Source: Chloroflexota bacterium (GTDB lineage Bacteria > Chloroflexota > JAJPGV01). From it: a stretch of 54,656 nt of DNA. Of the stretch, positions 36,324-44,318 are shown piece by piece. Both the position numbers and the translations under genes were made by a program. Position 1 is the first letter of the stretch, and each line of letters opens with the position of its first letter. The notes under the pieces were generated by a model, which had not been told where the DNA came from, made no database searches, and worked only from the letters and a program-made list of their open reading frames with translations. The stretch is taken from assembly GCA_021325635.1 (NCBI GenBank), contig JAJPGV010000021.1, forward strand, positions 1 to 54,656, written 5' to 3'.

Positions 36324-37400
36324 ATGGCCATCATCGACGCCGACTGCCACGTCATCGAAACCGAGGACACCTGGGCCGGCTTCGACGAGTCGCAGGCCGA
36401 GCACCGTCCGTTGGTGCTCACCGCGGCCGGTGCGGAGGGCGAAGGTAAGCGGCTGCTGGCTATCGACGGCCGGTTGTGGAACGCCGCACCCGGGGATGCC
36501 TCGAACCGCAAGGCCGTGTCAAAGAGGGCCATTCGAGAGTCACTGTCCGGCTACGTGGCGACCAGCGACGCGGTGCGCACCATGCGCGACGTGCCCGGCC
36601 GGCTGCGACACATGGACGAGCTGGGGGTGGATGTGCAGGTGCTCTACCCCACTATCTTTCTGAGCCGGCTGACGGCCCGCCCGCCGCTGGAGGTGGCGTT
36701 GTGCCGCAGCTACAATCGCTGGCTCGGGTCCATCTGCAAGGAGAGTCGGGGCCGGCTGCGCTGGGTTGCGGTGCCGCCCCTGCTCAATATGGAAGCCGCG
36801 CTGGATGAGCTCGCCTGGGCGCGAGACAGCGGCGCCTGCGGCATCTTCATGCGTGGCTTCGAGGGTGAGCGGCTGCTCAGCCATCCGTTCTTTTTTCCCC
36901 TGTACGAGCGGGCTCAGGAGCTCGATCTGCCCATCTGCGTCCACGCCGGCGGGGCCAACCCGGCCTACGCTGCGTTGGTGGAGGGCAGCGCTTTCTCCAC
37001 GGCCAAGGTGCTCGTGTTCAGCGCTTTTCACCACCTTCTGTACTACGGCATCCCGGCGCGTTTTCCCCGCCTGCGCTTCGGTTTCATCGAGGCCACCGCC
37101 TCGTGGCTGCCCTACGTGTTGACTGATCTGCGCCGGCGCCTGGCTCGCGATGGCCTGCCGCCGCTGGGGAAGGATCCGCTGCGCGACAACCGCCTGTACG
37201 TGGCCTGTCAGACCAACGACGACCTGCGCTACATCCTGGGCTACGGGGGCGAAGACAACCTGGTCATCGGCTCCGACTACGGCCATTCGGACACCTCCAG
37301 CGAGCTGGAGGCGCTGCGCAACCTCAGGGCCACGGAGCTGCCGGCGTCCATCGTCCGCAAAATCCTGGAGGACAATCCGGCACGGCTGTACGGGCTCTAG
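36324..37400 (+). CDS. Amidohydrolase family 2 protein (paralog 1)
   Basis: 358 residues from ATG 36324, with AAGGAG 7 nt upstream. Amidohydrolase-2/ACMSD-like features: the N-terminal metal motif DADCHVIE, RHMDELGVDVQVLYPTIFLS, SYNRWLGSICKESRGRLRWVAVPPL, the metal-binding VHAGG (ICVHAGGANPAYA), RLRFGFIEATASWLPYVL, and the catalytic Asp in LVIGSDYGHSDTSSE. The family hydrolyses or decarboxylates aromatic and other carboxylic acids with a divalent metal. The product shares the whole layout of the next gene, so they arose by duplication. Confidence 0.85.
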   Translation: MAIIDADCHVIETEDTWAGFDESQAEHRPLVLTAAGAEGEGKRLLAIDGRLWNAAPGDASNRKAVSKRAIRESLSGYVATSDAVRTMRDVPGRLRHMDELGVDVQVLYPTIFLSRLTARPPLEVALCRSYNRWLGSICKESRGRLRWVAVPPLLNMEAALDELAWARDSGACGIFMRGFEGERLLSHPFFFPLYERAQELDLPICVHAGGANPAYAALVEGSAFSTAKVLVFSAFHHLLYYGIPARFPRLRFGFIEATASWLPYVLTDLRRRLARDGLPPLGKDPLRDNRLYVACQTNDDLRYILGYGGEDNLVIGSDYGHSDTSSELEALRNLRATELPASIVRKILEDNPARLYGL

Positions 37401-37484
37401 CCGGTCGTTGGCGAAGGCGCGCCGAGCAGGCGTTATACAATGCCGGCCAGGCTGAATGACCGGTCGTTGGAGAAGGAGTGACCA

Positions 37485-38552
37485 ATGGTCAGGATCGATG
37501 CCGACGCCCATGTCGACGAGAGCGACGCGACGTGGGAGTACATGGATGCCGCGGAGCAGCACCTCAAGCCGCTGACGCTCACGGGCCCGGAGAACACCGC
37601 CCTGTCGTCAGGCGACAGCCGCGTGCATCGCCTGTGGCTGCTCGACGGACGCGTGCAGCTGCGCCGGACCAGGAACGACGCTCGCTCGGGGACGACGGCA
37701 GCGGTTCGCGAGCTGGCCGACGTAGAGGGCCGTGTGCGGCACCTGGACCGGCTCGGTATCGACGTGCAGGTGCTGTATCCGACGGTTCTGCTCGGCGCGG
37801 TTGCCGCTCGCCCGGAGGTGGAGGTGGCGCTGTGCCGCAGCTACAACCGCTGGATCGCCCAGGCGACCGAGCGCAGTCGCGGTCGCCTGCGCTGGGTGGC
37901 GGTCGTGCCGCTGCTGGACATGGACGAGGCCCTGCGCCAGCTGCGCTGGGCCAAGGATCATGGCGCCTGCGGAGTGCTCAAGCGCGGCATCGAGCATGGC
38001 AAAGTGATCAGCGATCCGTGCTTCTTCCCGCTCTACGAAGAGGCCATGCGGCTGGACCTGCCGATCTGCATCCACGTGGGACCAGGCGATCCGCGCGTGG
38101 CCGCCCTATCGCCGTTCGAAGGGACGTCACGCTTCGAGAAGCCGTTCCTGAGCGCTTTCGAGTGCCTGATCGTCTATGGCCTGCCGGATCGCTTCCCGAC
38201 GCTGCGGGTCGGATTCATCGAGACCATGGCCAGCTGGCTGCCGTACGTCATCGCCGATCTCTCGGCCAGGAACACCTTCAACCGCAACAGTCAGCCCTGG
38301 TCGCTGCAGGCGGACCTCCTGCGCCGGAGCCGCATCTACGTGGCGGTGCAGACCTCGGAGGATCTGCCCTATCTCCTCAAATTCGGCACCGAGGACAACC
38401 TGCTGGTGGGCACCGACTACACACACGAGGATCAATCCGCCGTGCTTGGGGTGTTCCAGCACTTCGAGGACATGGCGGGCCGGGGCGAGATTCCGCGAGC
38501 GGTGGTGCCCAAGATGTTCGAAGACAACCCTCGCGCCTTTTACGGCCTGTGA
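37485..38552 (+). CDS. Amidohydrolase family 2 protein (paralog 2)
   Basis: 355 residues from ATG 37485 behind GAAGGAG. Motifs parallel paralog 1: RIDADAHVDES, RHLDRLGIDVQVLYPTVLLG, SYNRWIAQATERSRGRLRWVAVVPLLDMDEALRQL, the metal histidine in ICIHVGPGDP, TLRVGFIETMASWLPYVIADL and LLVGTDYTHEDQSAVLG. The gene follows a TACAAT -10-like box (37436-37441) and a copy of a 17-bp direct repeat also found just after paralog 1. It is 21 bp from the next gene, a lipoprotein with solute-binding fold. Confidence 0.85.
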   Translation: MVRIDADAHVDESDATWEYMDAAEQHLKPLTLTGPENTALSSGDSRVHRLWLLDGRVQLRRTRNDARSGTTAAVRELADVEGRVRHLDRLGIDVQVLYPTVLLGAVAARPEVEVALCRSYNRWIAQATERSRGRLRWVAVVPLLDMDEALRQLRWAKDHGACGVLKRGIEHGKVISDPCFFPLYEEAMRLDLPICIHVGPGDPRVAALSPFEGTSRFEKPFLSAFECLIVYGLPDRFPTLRVGFIETMASWLPYVIADLSARNTFNRNSQPWSLQADLLRRSRIYVAVQTSEDLPYLLKFGTEDNLLVGTDYTHEDQSAVLGVFQHFEDMAGRGEIPRAVVPKMFEDNPRAFYGL

Positions 38553-38573
38553 CCAATCCGTAGGGAGGCAATC

Positions 38574-39653
38574 ATGAAGCGGTACTTTCACGGCTTTCTC
38601 CTGAGTGGGCTCATCGCCTGTTTGGCAGCGTGCGCGGGTGCAGCGCCGCCCGCCTCGTCCAACGGCGGAGCCGCCGGCAGCAAACCAGCGGCCGTATCAG
38701 TCCTTCCCAGGGGCGCGTCTGGCTCGGCCCCGGCCGCGCTGTTCCCGTTCAAGATCGCTTACGCCAGTATCAGCGGCACAGCCCTGCCGCTGTGGATCGC
38801 CGCCGACGCAGGCCTGTTTCGCGACAGCGGCCTGGACGCCAGCCTGGTGGCGATGACGGTCAACAGCTCGGCCCTGATGGCGGCGCTGTCCTCGGGCGAG
38901 GTCAACCTGGTGCTCACCGACGGGGGTACGGCGGCTGATGGACGGGCGGCCGGGGCGGACGTGCGTGTCGTGGCCCAGCTTCAGCCGGTTTCACCTTACG
39001 GGCTGGCTGGTGCGCCGGAAATCAAGTCGACCGACGATCTCAAGGGCAGGAAGATCGGCGTGCAGAGCCTGTCCGGCTCGGACGCCGTGGCTACCAAGCT
39101 GCTCCTGTCCAAGCTGGGACTGGACTGGAAAACCGACGTCAGCCTGATATCGGTGGGCTCGGGGGGCTCGTCCACTCGGGTGGCCGCGCTGCTGAACGGC
39201 ACCGTGCAGGCCACCGTCGTCGATCCCCGCGCCGACCTGCCGGCTATCCAGCCGAAAGGGTTTCACCTGGTGGCTGACCTGGCGGCTCTGGGCGTGCCGG
39301 CATTGAGCGCCTCGCTGGCGATCAACGGTGCGTATGCCACGGCTCACCCGGAGGCCATCCAGAAGTTCACCGACGCCATCGTGCGGGCGATTGCGCGGGA
39401 GAAGACGGACAAGCCTTACGGTCTCAAGCTGCTGGAGCGCAACTTGAAAAACGACGACGACGCGGTCATGGGACCGGCCTACGATTTCTTCCAGCAGGCG
39501 GTGCCGTCCCTGCCCTATCCGCAGCGTCCGGGCTTCGAGGCAACGCTGCCTCTCCTGAGCGACGACAATCCCAAGCTGAAGGAGGTTGACCTCTCGGCCC
39601 TGCTCGATCCGTCGTTCGTGCGCAGCGCGGCCGAGCGCAAGGTCGGGCAATGA
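38574..39653 (+). CDS. NMT1/THI5-like substrate-binding lipoprotein
   Basis: 359 residues from ATG 38574 behind GGGAGG. The signal peptide ends with the lipobox LAACAG, then a Gly/Ser/Pro linker. The mature part is a PBP2-type binding protein (FKIAYASISGTALPLWIAADAGLFRDSGLDASLVAM ... DDLKGRKIGVQSLSGSDAVATKLLLSKLGLD). Such proteins feed ABC importers for sulfonates, nitrate or pyrimidine precursors, and some bind aromatic acids. No permease or ATPase is nearby, so the importer is encoded elsewhere or the protein acts differently. It is tightly linked to the amidohydrolase upstream. Confidence 0.85.
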   Translation: MKRYFHGFLLSGLIACLAACAGAAPPASSNGGAAGSKPAAVSVLPRGASGSAPAALFPFKIAYASISGTALPLWIAADAGLFRDSGLDASLVAMTVNSSALMAALSSGEVNLVLTDGGTAADGRAAGADVRVVAQLQPVSPYGLAGAPEIKSTDDLKGRKIGVQSLSGSDAVATKLLLSKLGLDWKTDVSLISVGSGGSSTRVAALLNGTVQATVVDPRADLPAIQPKGFHLVADLAALGVPALSASLAINGAYATAHPEAIQKFTDAIVRAIAREKTDKPYGLKLLERNLKNDDDAVMGPAYDFFQQAVPSLPYPQRPGFEATLPLLSDDNPKLKEVDLSALLDPSFVRSAAERKVGQ

Positions 39654-39760
39654 CGCCGCGAGGCCCGCAGCTGATCCCGCCCATGCTACCCTAGCCAGCG
39701 CTCGGCTACGTTCGCGGCGCGCCAGTGGCAGCGCCGTGTGAGATTCCGACCAGGAGGGCA

Positions 39761-40759
39761 GTGCTGGCAGACCTGCAGTTGAGCTTGATCGTGGCCGCCA
39801 ATCCGCGGTCGCGCCCGGTCCTGGACGGCACGGTCAAGCCCGAGGGCGTGGAGTTCGTGGCCACGGCCGGGCATCCCTCCGAGATCTTCTGGCGGCAGCT
39901 GCACTTCAAGGAGTTCGACGTCTCGGAGATGTCGCTGTCCTCACTGCTGATCGCCCTGGCCCAGGGCAACCGCGATTGGGTGGGCATTCCCGTGTTCACC
40001 ACGAGGCGCTTCTTCCACACCGGCGCCTGGGTGCGGCGCGACGCCGGGATCGAGCGTCCGCAGGACCTCACGGGCAAGCGCGTGGGCGTGCCCGAGTACC
40101 AGCAGACGGCCGCGCTGTGGGCGCGCGGCATCCTGCAGCACGAGTTCGGCGTCAGCCCCGGCGACATGGAGTGGTGGATGGAGCGCACCGAAGAGCGCAG
40201 CCACGGTGGGGCCACAGGCTTCGAGCCGCCGGCCGGCCTGCGCTTCCAGCGCATCCCGGCCGAGGAGAGCATGGCCTCGCTGCTGCTGAGCGGGCGGATC
40301 GACGCCGCCCTGCTCTACCTCAACGACAACAACCTGGTCGACCGCAGCCGCGTGGACCTGCGCGAGCGGCCTGAGGTCCGCCTGCTGTTTCCCGATCCCC
40401 AGGCCGAGAACCGCCGCTATTACGCGAAGACCGGCATCTGGCCGATCAACCACGGGCTGGTGGTGCGGCGCGAGATTGCGGAGCGGCATCCGTGGGTGGT
40501 GCGGAGCATCTTCAACGCCTTTCAGCAGGCCAAGGCGGCCTGGCTGGCGAGGGTGGCGAACGCCGCCGAGACGCATCTCATGCTGGGCCTGCTGCCGCCC
40601 GACGCGGAAGACGCCCTGCGCCGGGACCCCTATCCCTACGGCGTCACGTCCAACGTCGATCTCCTGCAGACGCTGGCGGCCTACTCCTACGAGCAGGGCC
40701 TTACGCCGCGCCTGATGGGCCTGGATGAAGTCTTCGCCCCGGGCACGCTCGATCTCTGA
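39761..40759 (+). CDS. 4,5-dihydroxyphthalate decarboxylase-like/periplasmic-binding-fold protein (paralog B)
   Basis: 332 residues from GTG 39761, the same position and length as paralog A at 35230; AGGAGG is 4 nt upstream. The sequence follows paralog A almost residue for residue in the main motifs (HPSEIFWRQLHFKEFDVSEMSLSSL, RPQDLTGKRVGVPEYQQTAALWARGILQHEFGV, RRYYAKTGIWPINHGLVVRREIAERHPWVV). No signal peptide is present. A short inverted repeat (39654-39661 with 39712-39719) lies in the 107-bp gap upstream. With paralog A it frames the amidohydrolase/binding-protein block. Confidence 0.8.
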   Translation: MLADLQLSLIVAANPRSRPVLDGTVKPEGVEFVATAGHPSEIFWRQLHFKEFDVSEMSLSSLLIALAQGNRDWVGIPVFTTRRFFHTGAWVRRDAGIERPQDLTGKRVGVPEYQQTAALWARGILQHEFGVSPGDMEWWMERTEERSHGGATGFEPPAGLRFQRIPAEESMASLLLSGRIDAALLYLNDNNLVDRSRVDLRERPEVRLLFPDPQAENRRYYAKTGIWPINHGLVVRREIAERHPWVVRSIFNAFQQAKAAWLARVANAAETHLMLGLLPPDAEDALRRDPYPYGVTSNVDLLQTLAAYSYEQGLTPRLMGLDEVFAPGTLDL

Positions 40760-40991
40760 GCCGCCGCGCCGCGCCGCGCCGAGCCGCTGGGACGCCCTGG
40801 GGTACGTGCTGTCGCCGCTGATCGGCGCTGCCCTGGGAGGCTGGTTCCAGGGACTCAACGAGGTGCGCTTCGCCTGGGGCGAGGTGGCCGGCGCCGCCGG
40901 CGGGCTGCTGCTCTTCCACCTCCACCGCCTCGATCTCGACGGCCGCCTGCCCGCCTGGTTCCCCGGCCGGCCCCATCCTCACCGCGGGTGA
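40725..40991 (+). CDS. Small hypothetical protein overlapping paralog B
   Basis: 88 residues from ATG 40725, overlapping the preceding gene by 35 bp; the conserved-looking part starts later (RWDALGYVLSPLIGAALGGWFQGLNEVRFAWGEVAGAAGGLLLFHLHRLDLDGRLPAWFPG). One or two hydrophobic stretches suggest a small membrane protein. No better start is visible. It could be a chance frame in GC-rich DNA. A repeat array follows at about 41040. Confidence 0.4.
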   Translation: MKSSPRARSISEPPRRAAPSRWDALGYVLSPLIGAALGGWFQGLNEVRFAWGEVAGAAGGLLLFHLHRLDLDGRLPAWFPGRPHPHRG

Positions 40992-41039
40992 TGCCTGACG
41001 TTCATATACGCCAAAGCCAGCTGCGAGATGCACTGACGC

Positions 41040-41312
<273 letters not shown>

Positions 41313-41315
<3 letters not shown>

Positions 41316-42146
41316 ACGATCCGGCCTCTTGTACTCCGCGTTGGTGCCGCCGCTCTGCGACTTGAGGTAATCCTCCACGTGGGCCAGCGGGTCCACCGCC
41401 AGGCGCTGGCGCGAGCCCAGCAGCCAGTCCAGGTGGATGGCCTGCGGCAGGCTGAGGTCGCGGCCCAGCTGCGCGGCGATCTTGGCGTTCTGCAGCGGCG
41501 CCAGGTGCCGCGAGCCGATCTCCCGCGCCAGGTCGGTCGTGGCCTGCTCCAGCTCCTCTTCGGGCACGGCCAGCGACACCAGCCCCAGCCGGTCCGCCTC
41601 CTCGCCGCTGATGTTCCGCCCGGTGAACTGAATCAGCGCCGCCTTCTTGTGCGGGATGACGGAGTGGTACAGCGTGCTGGTGGCCATCTGGCCGAAGCTG
41701 CCGCGCAGGATCTCGGGCATGCCCAGCTGGGCGTTGGCGGCGGCAACCACCAGGTCGTGGCTGTTCATGAAGGCCAGCGCGCCGCCCAGGCAGTAGCCGT
41801 GCACCTGGGCGATCATCACCCTGGGGAAGGCGCGCACCGCCTCGAACAGCTGGGCCGTGACGCTGGGCCGGTCCCAGTCGCGCGGCGGGCCTTCGCTGGC
41901 GCCGCGCAGGTAGTACAGGTCCAGTCCCGAGCTGAACGACGGCCCGCTGCCCTTGGTGACGACGGCCTTGATGTCGGGCCTGGCGCGCACGATCTCCAGC
42001 GCCTCCAGCATGGCCTCGGCCAGGTCCGGGTTGAGGGCATTGCGCTTCTCCGGGCGGTTCAGGATGACCCGCGCCGCGCCGCCCCCTTCGAGCTCCTCCA
42101 GGATCAGGACCGGCCATTCACGGATGACGCGCCAGCTGTCGGGCAT
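41313..42146 (-). CDS. Enoyl-CoA hydratase/isomerase family protein
   Basis: 277 residues from ATG 42146 behind GGAGGAGGAG. Crotonase motifs: VILNRPEKRNALNPDLAEAM, the first oxyanion segment PSFSSGLDLYYLRG, QVHGYCLGGALAFMNSHDLVVAAANAQLGMPEILRGSFGQMATS, and the C-terminal NISGEEADRLGLVSLAVPEEEL. The Glu pairs expected in true hydratases are not evident (GGALAFMNS), so an isomerase or related thioesterase role is as likely. Its stop codon comes from the adjacent repeat array. It is divergent from the methyltransferase gene. Confidence 0.85.
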
Positions 42147-42227
42147 CAGACTCCTCCTCCTGCTCCCGGCCCGCCGGGCGGTACGCCGCTCCACGATCCC
42201 GGCCGGTGCGCCAACCATACTTACACA

Positions 42228-42944
42228 ATGTCGTTGCCCCGCCCCGCCGCTCCGCCGCCGGTGGAGGTCGAAGCCATGTTCGACGGCCTGGTCGATCATT
42301 ACGACCGCCTCAACCGGCTGCTGTCGTGGGGCCTGGACCGCCGCTGGCGGGCCGCCGCCTGCCGTTCGCTGGACCTTGCTCCCGGCAGCCGCGTGCTGGA
42401 CCTGGGCTGCGGCAGCGGCGACCTGAGCCTGGCGCTGACCCCGCGCTTCCGTGTGGTGGGCCTAGACATCAGCGAGCGCATGCTGCGCCTGGCCGCACGG
42501 CGGCTGGCCGGCCGCGCGGCGCTGCTGCGCGGCAGCGTCTTCCAGCTGCCGTTCCCCGCCGCCGCCTTCGACGGCCTGGTCAGCGGCTTCGTGCTGCGCA
42601 ACCTGTACGATCTGCCCGCCGCCTTCGCCGAGATGGCCCGCGTCGTCGCTCCCGGGGGACGCGTGGCGCTGCTGGACGCTGTCGAGCCAGGCAACCCGCT
42701 GGTTCGGCGCCTGTTCGACGCCTATTTCGGGCGGGTCGCGCCCGCGCTGGGTGCGCTCGTCGGCCAGCGCCGGGCCTATCAATACCTGGTGCGATCGCTG
42801 GCCCACCTGCCGCCCCCGCGGCAGCTGTGCCGCCTGCTGGAGGAGGCCGGCTTCAGCGACTGCCGCGCCCGCCCGCTGCAGCTGGGCGCGGTGACCCTGC
42901 TCACCGCGGCGCGCCGTTCAGCGAGCGAGGGCTCGGAAAGCTAG
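42228..42944 (+). CDS. UbiE/MenG-type methyltransferase
   Basis: 238 residues from ATG 42228. The COQ5/UbiE start VEAMFDGLVDHYDRLNRLLSWGLDRRWR and SAM-binding motif VLDLGCGSGDLSLAL are clear. They are followed by VVGLDISERMLRLA, GSVFQLPFPAAAFDGLVSGFVLRNLYD, and the end region AYQYLVRSLAHLPPPRQLCRLLEEAGF. It probably methylates demethylmenaquinone, a step in menaquinone synthesis. CATACT ends 6 bases before ATG with no ribosome-binding site, so a leaderless transcript is likely. Its stop TAG shares the tetranucleotide CTAG with the stop of the convergent gene. Confidence 0.88.
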   Translation: MSLPRPAAPPPVEVEAMFDGLVDHYDRLNRLLSWGLDRRWRAAACRSLDLAPGSRVLDLGCGSGDLSLALTPRFRVVGLDISERMLRLAARRLAGRAALLRGSVFQLPFPAAAFDGLVSGFVLRNLYDLPAAFAEMARVVAPGGRVALLDAVEPGNPLVRRLFDAYFGRVAPALGALVGQRRAYQYLVRSLAHLPPPRQLCRLLEEAGFSDCRARPLQLGAVTLLTAARRSASEGSES

Positions 42945-43852
42945 CGCTTCAGCAGGGAGCGCAGCGTCGGCTCCAGCTCCGTCTGCTGGAAGCGGAAGCC
43001 GCTGCCTTCCAGGCGCGTGGGCAGGGCCCGCTGGCTGGCCAGCAGCAGGCCGTCGGCCATCTCCCCCAGCGCCAGCCGCAGCGCCGCCGCCGGGGCCGGC
43101 AGAATGGCCGGCCGTCCCAGCACCCGCGCCAGCATGGCGCTGAACTCGGCGTTGCTGACGGGGTTCGGAGCGACGGTGTTGACCGCCCCGGCCAGCTGGC
43201 CGTCGGCCAGCGCATGCATGATCGCGCCCACCACGTCGTCCAGGGCGATCCAGCTCCAGTACTGCCGGCCGGAGCCGAGCCGCCCGCCGAGGCCGAGGGC
43301 GAACAGCGGCAGCAGCCGTGGCAGCGCCCCGCCGGCTGGGCTCAGGATCAGGCCAAAACGGGTGTGCACGGTGCGGATGCCAGCCCCTCTGGCCGGCTCG
43401 GCCGCGCTTTCCCAGGCCTGGCACACCTGGGCCAGGAAGTCCTGGCCGGGCGGGCTCTCCTCGCTCAGCGCCTCGTCGCCGCGGCTGCCGTAGTAGCCGA
43501 CTGCCGAGGCCACCAGCAGCGTCCTGGGCCCGTGCTCGAGGGTCGCCACGGCCTCGGCCAGCAGCCGCGTGCCGTCCACTCGGCTGCGCAGGATGCGCGC
43601 CTTCTTGGCCGCCGTCCAGCGGCCCTGGGAGATCGACTCGCCGGCCAGGTGCACCACCGCCTGAAAGCGGGCCAGCTCGCCCGCCTCCAGCTGCCCGGCG
43701 GCGGGGTCCCAGGTGACCTCGTCCTCCGCGGCAGCCGGCCGGCGCACCAGCCGCGCCACTTCGTGGCCTGCGCGCCGCAGCGCCTGCAGCAGCGCCTGCC
43801 CCACGAAGCCGCTGGCGCCCGACACCAGCACCGCCGGCCGCGGCTCGTTCAC
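42941..43852 (-). CDS. TIGR01777-family NAD-dependent epimerase-like protein
   Basis: 303 residues from GTG 43852 (VNEPRPAVLVSGASGFVGQAL), with GGTGAG upstream; a start at 43894 would add 14 residues. Extended SDR features: nucleotide-binding SGASGFVGQALLQAL, VVHLAGESISQGRWTAAKK, the region VASAVGYYGSRGDEALSEESPPG containing the YxxxS-like tyrosine, RFGLILSPAGGALPRLLPLFALGLGGRLGSGRQYWSWI, and VNTVAPNPVSNAEF. The TIGR01777 family includes E. coli YfcH; its biochemical role is uncertain. Its stop overlaps that of the methyltransferase tail to tail. Confidence 0.86.
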   Translation of the reverse strand: MNEPRPAVLVSGASGFVGQALLQALRRAGHEVARLVRRPAAAEDEVTWDPAAGQLEAGELARFQAVVHLAGESISQGRWTAAKKARILRSRVDGTRLLAEAVATLEHGPRTLLVASAVGYYGSRGDEALSEESPPGQDFLAQVCQAWESAAEPARGAGIRTVHTRFGLILSPAGGALPRLLPLFALGLGGRLGSGRQYWSWIALDDVVGAIMHALADGQLAGAVNTVAPNPVSNAEFSAMLARVLGRPAILPAPAAALRLALGEMADGLLLASQRALPTRLEGSGFRFQQTELEPTLRSLLKR

Positions 43853-43904
43853 GCGCCGCTCACCCGCGCCAGCCAGGCGGCCGGCATGGAACAATCGAGA
43901 TGCG

Positions 43905-44318
43905 ATGAGTGCGAACGAGCCACGTCCGGTTGGGGTCAGCCATGTGAGCCTGCGGGTCCGCGACCTGGAAGCCTCGCGGCGTTTCTACCAGGACGTGCTG
44001 GGCTTCGACGTGGAGCGCTCGGCGCCCGATCGTTACCGCTTCTGGGTGGGAGCCACACGCATCATCTTACGCCCACCGCTGCCTGGCACGGCCGCGGACG
44101 ACCGCTTCAGCGAGCGGCGCATCGGGCTCGACCACCTGGCCCTGGCCGTTGACGGCCCTGCTGCCCTGGACGCTGTGCTGGCTCGTCTGCGCGCTGCTGG
44201 CGTGCCGTCGGAGGGTATCCAGGAGCTGCCGCAGTTCGGCGCCTGCTTGGTGTGCTTTCGCGATCCGGACAACGTGCAGTGGGAGTTCTACACCGACCAG
44301 ATCGAGCCGCCCCGCTAG
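43905..44318 (+). CDS. VOC (glyoxalase/dioxygenase-fold) family protein
   Basis: 137 residues from ATG 43905 (MSANEPRPVGVSHVSLRVRDLEASRRFYQDVLGFDVE). The paired beta-alpha-beta-beta-beta VOC fold shows metal-ligand positions at H14 (SHVSLRV), the later His in IGLDHLALAV, and Glu in VQWEFYTDQIE. It may be a glyoxalase, dioxygenase or fosfomycin-type enzyme; the substrate cannot be told. It is divergent from the TIGR01777 gene and convergent with mutL, sharing CTAG stop codons with mutL. Confidence 0.85.
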   Translation: MSANEPRPVGVSHVSLRVRDLEASRRFYQDVLGFDVERSAPDRYRFWVGATRIILRPPLPGTAADDRFSERRIGLDHLALAVDGPAALDAVLARLRAAGVPSEGIQELPQFGACLVCFRDPDNVQWEFYTDQIEPPR

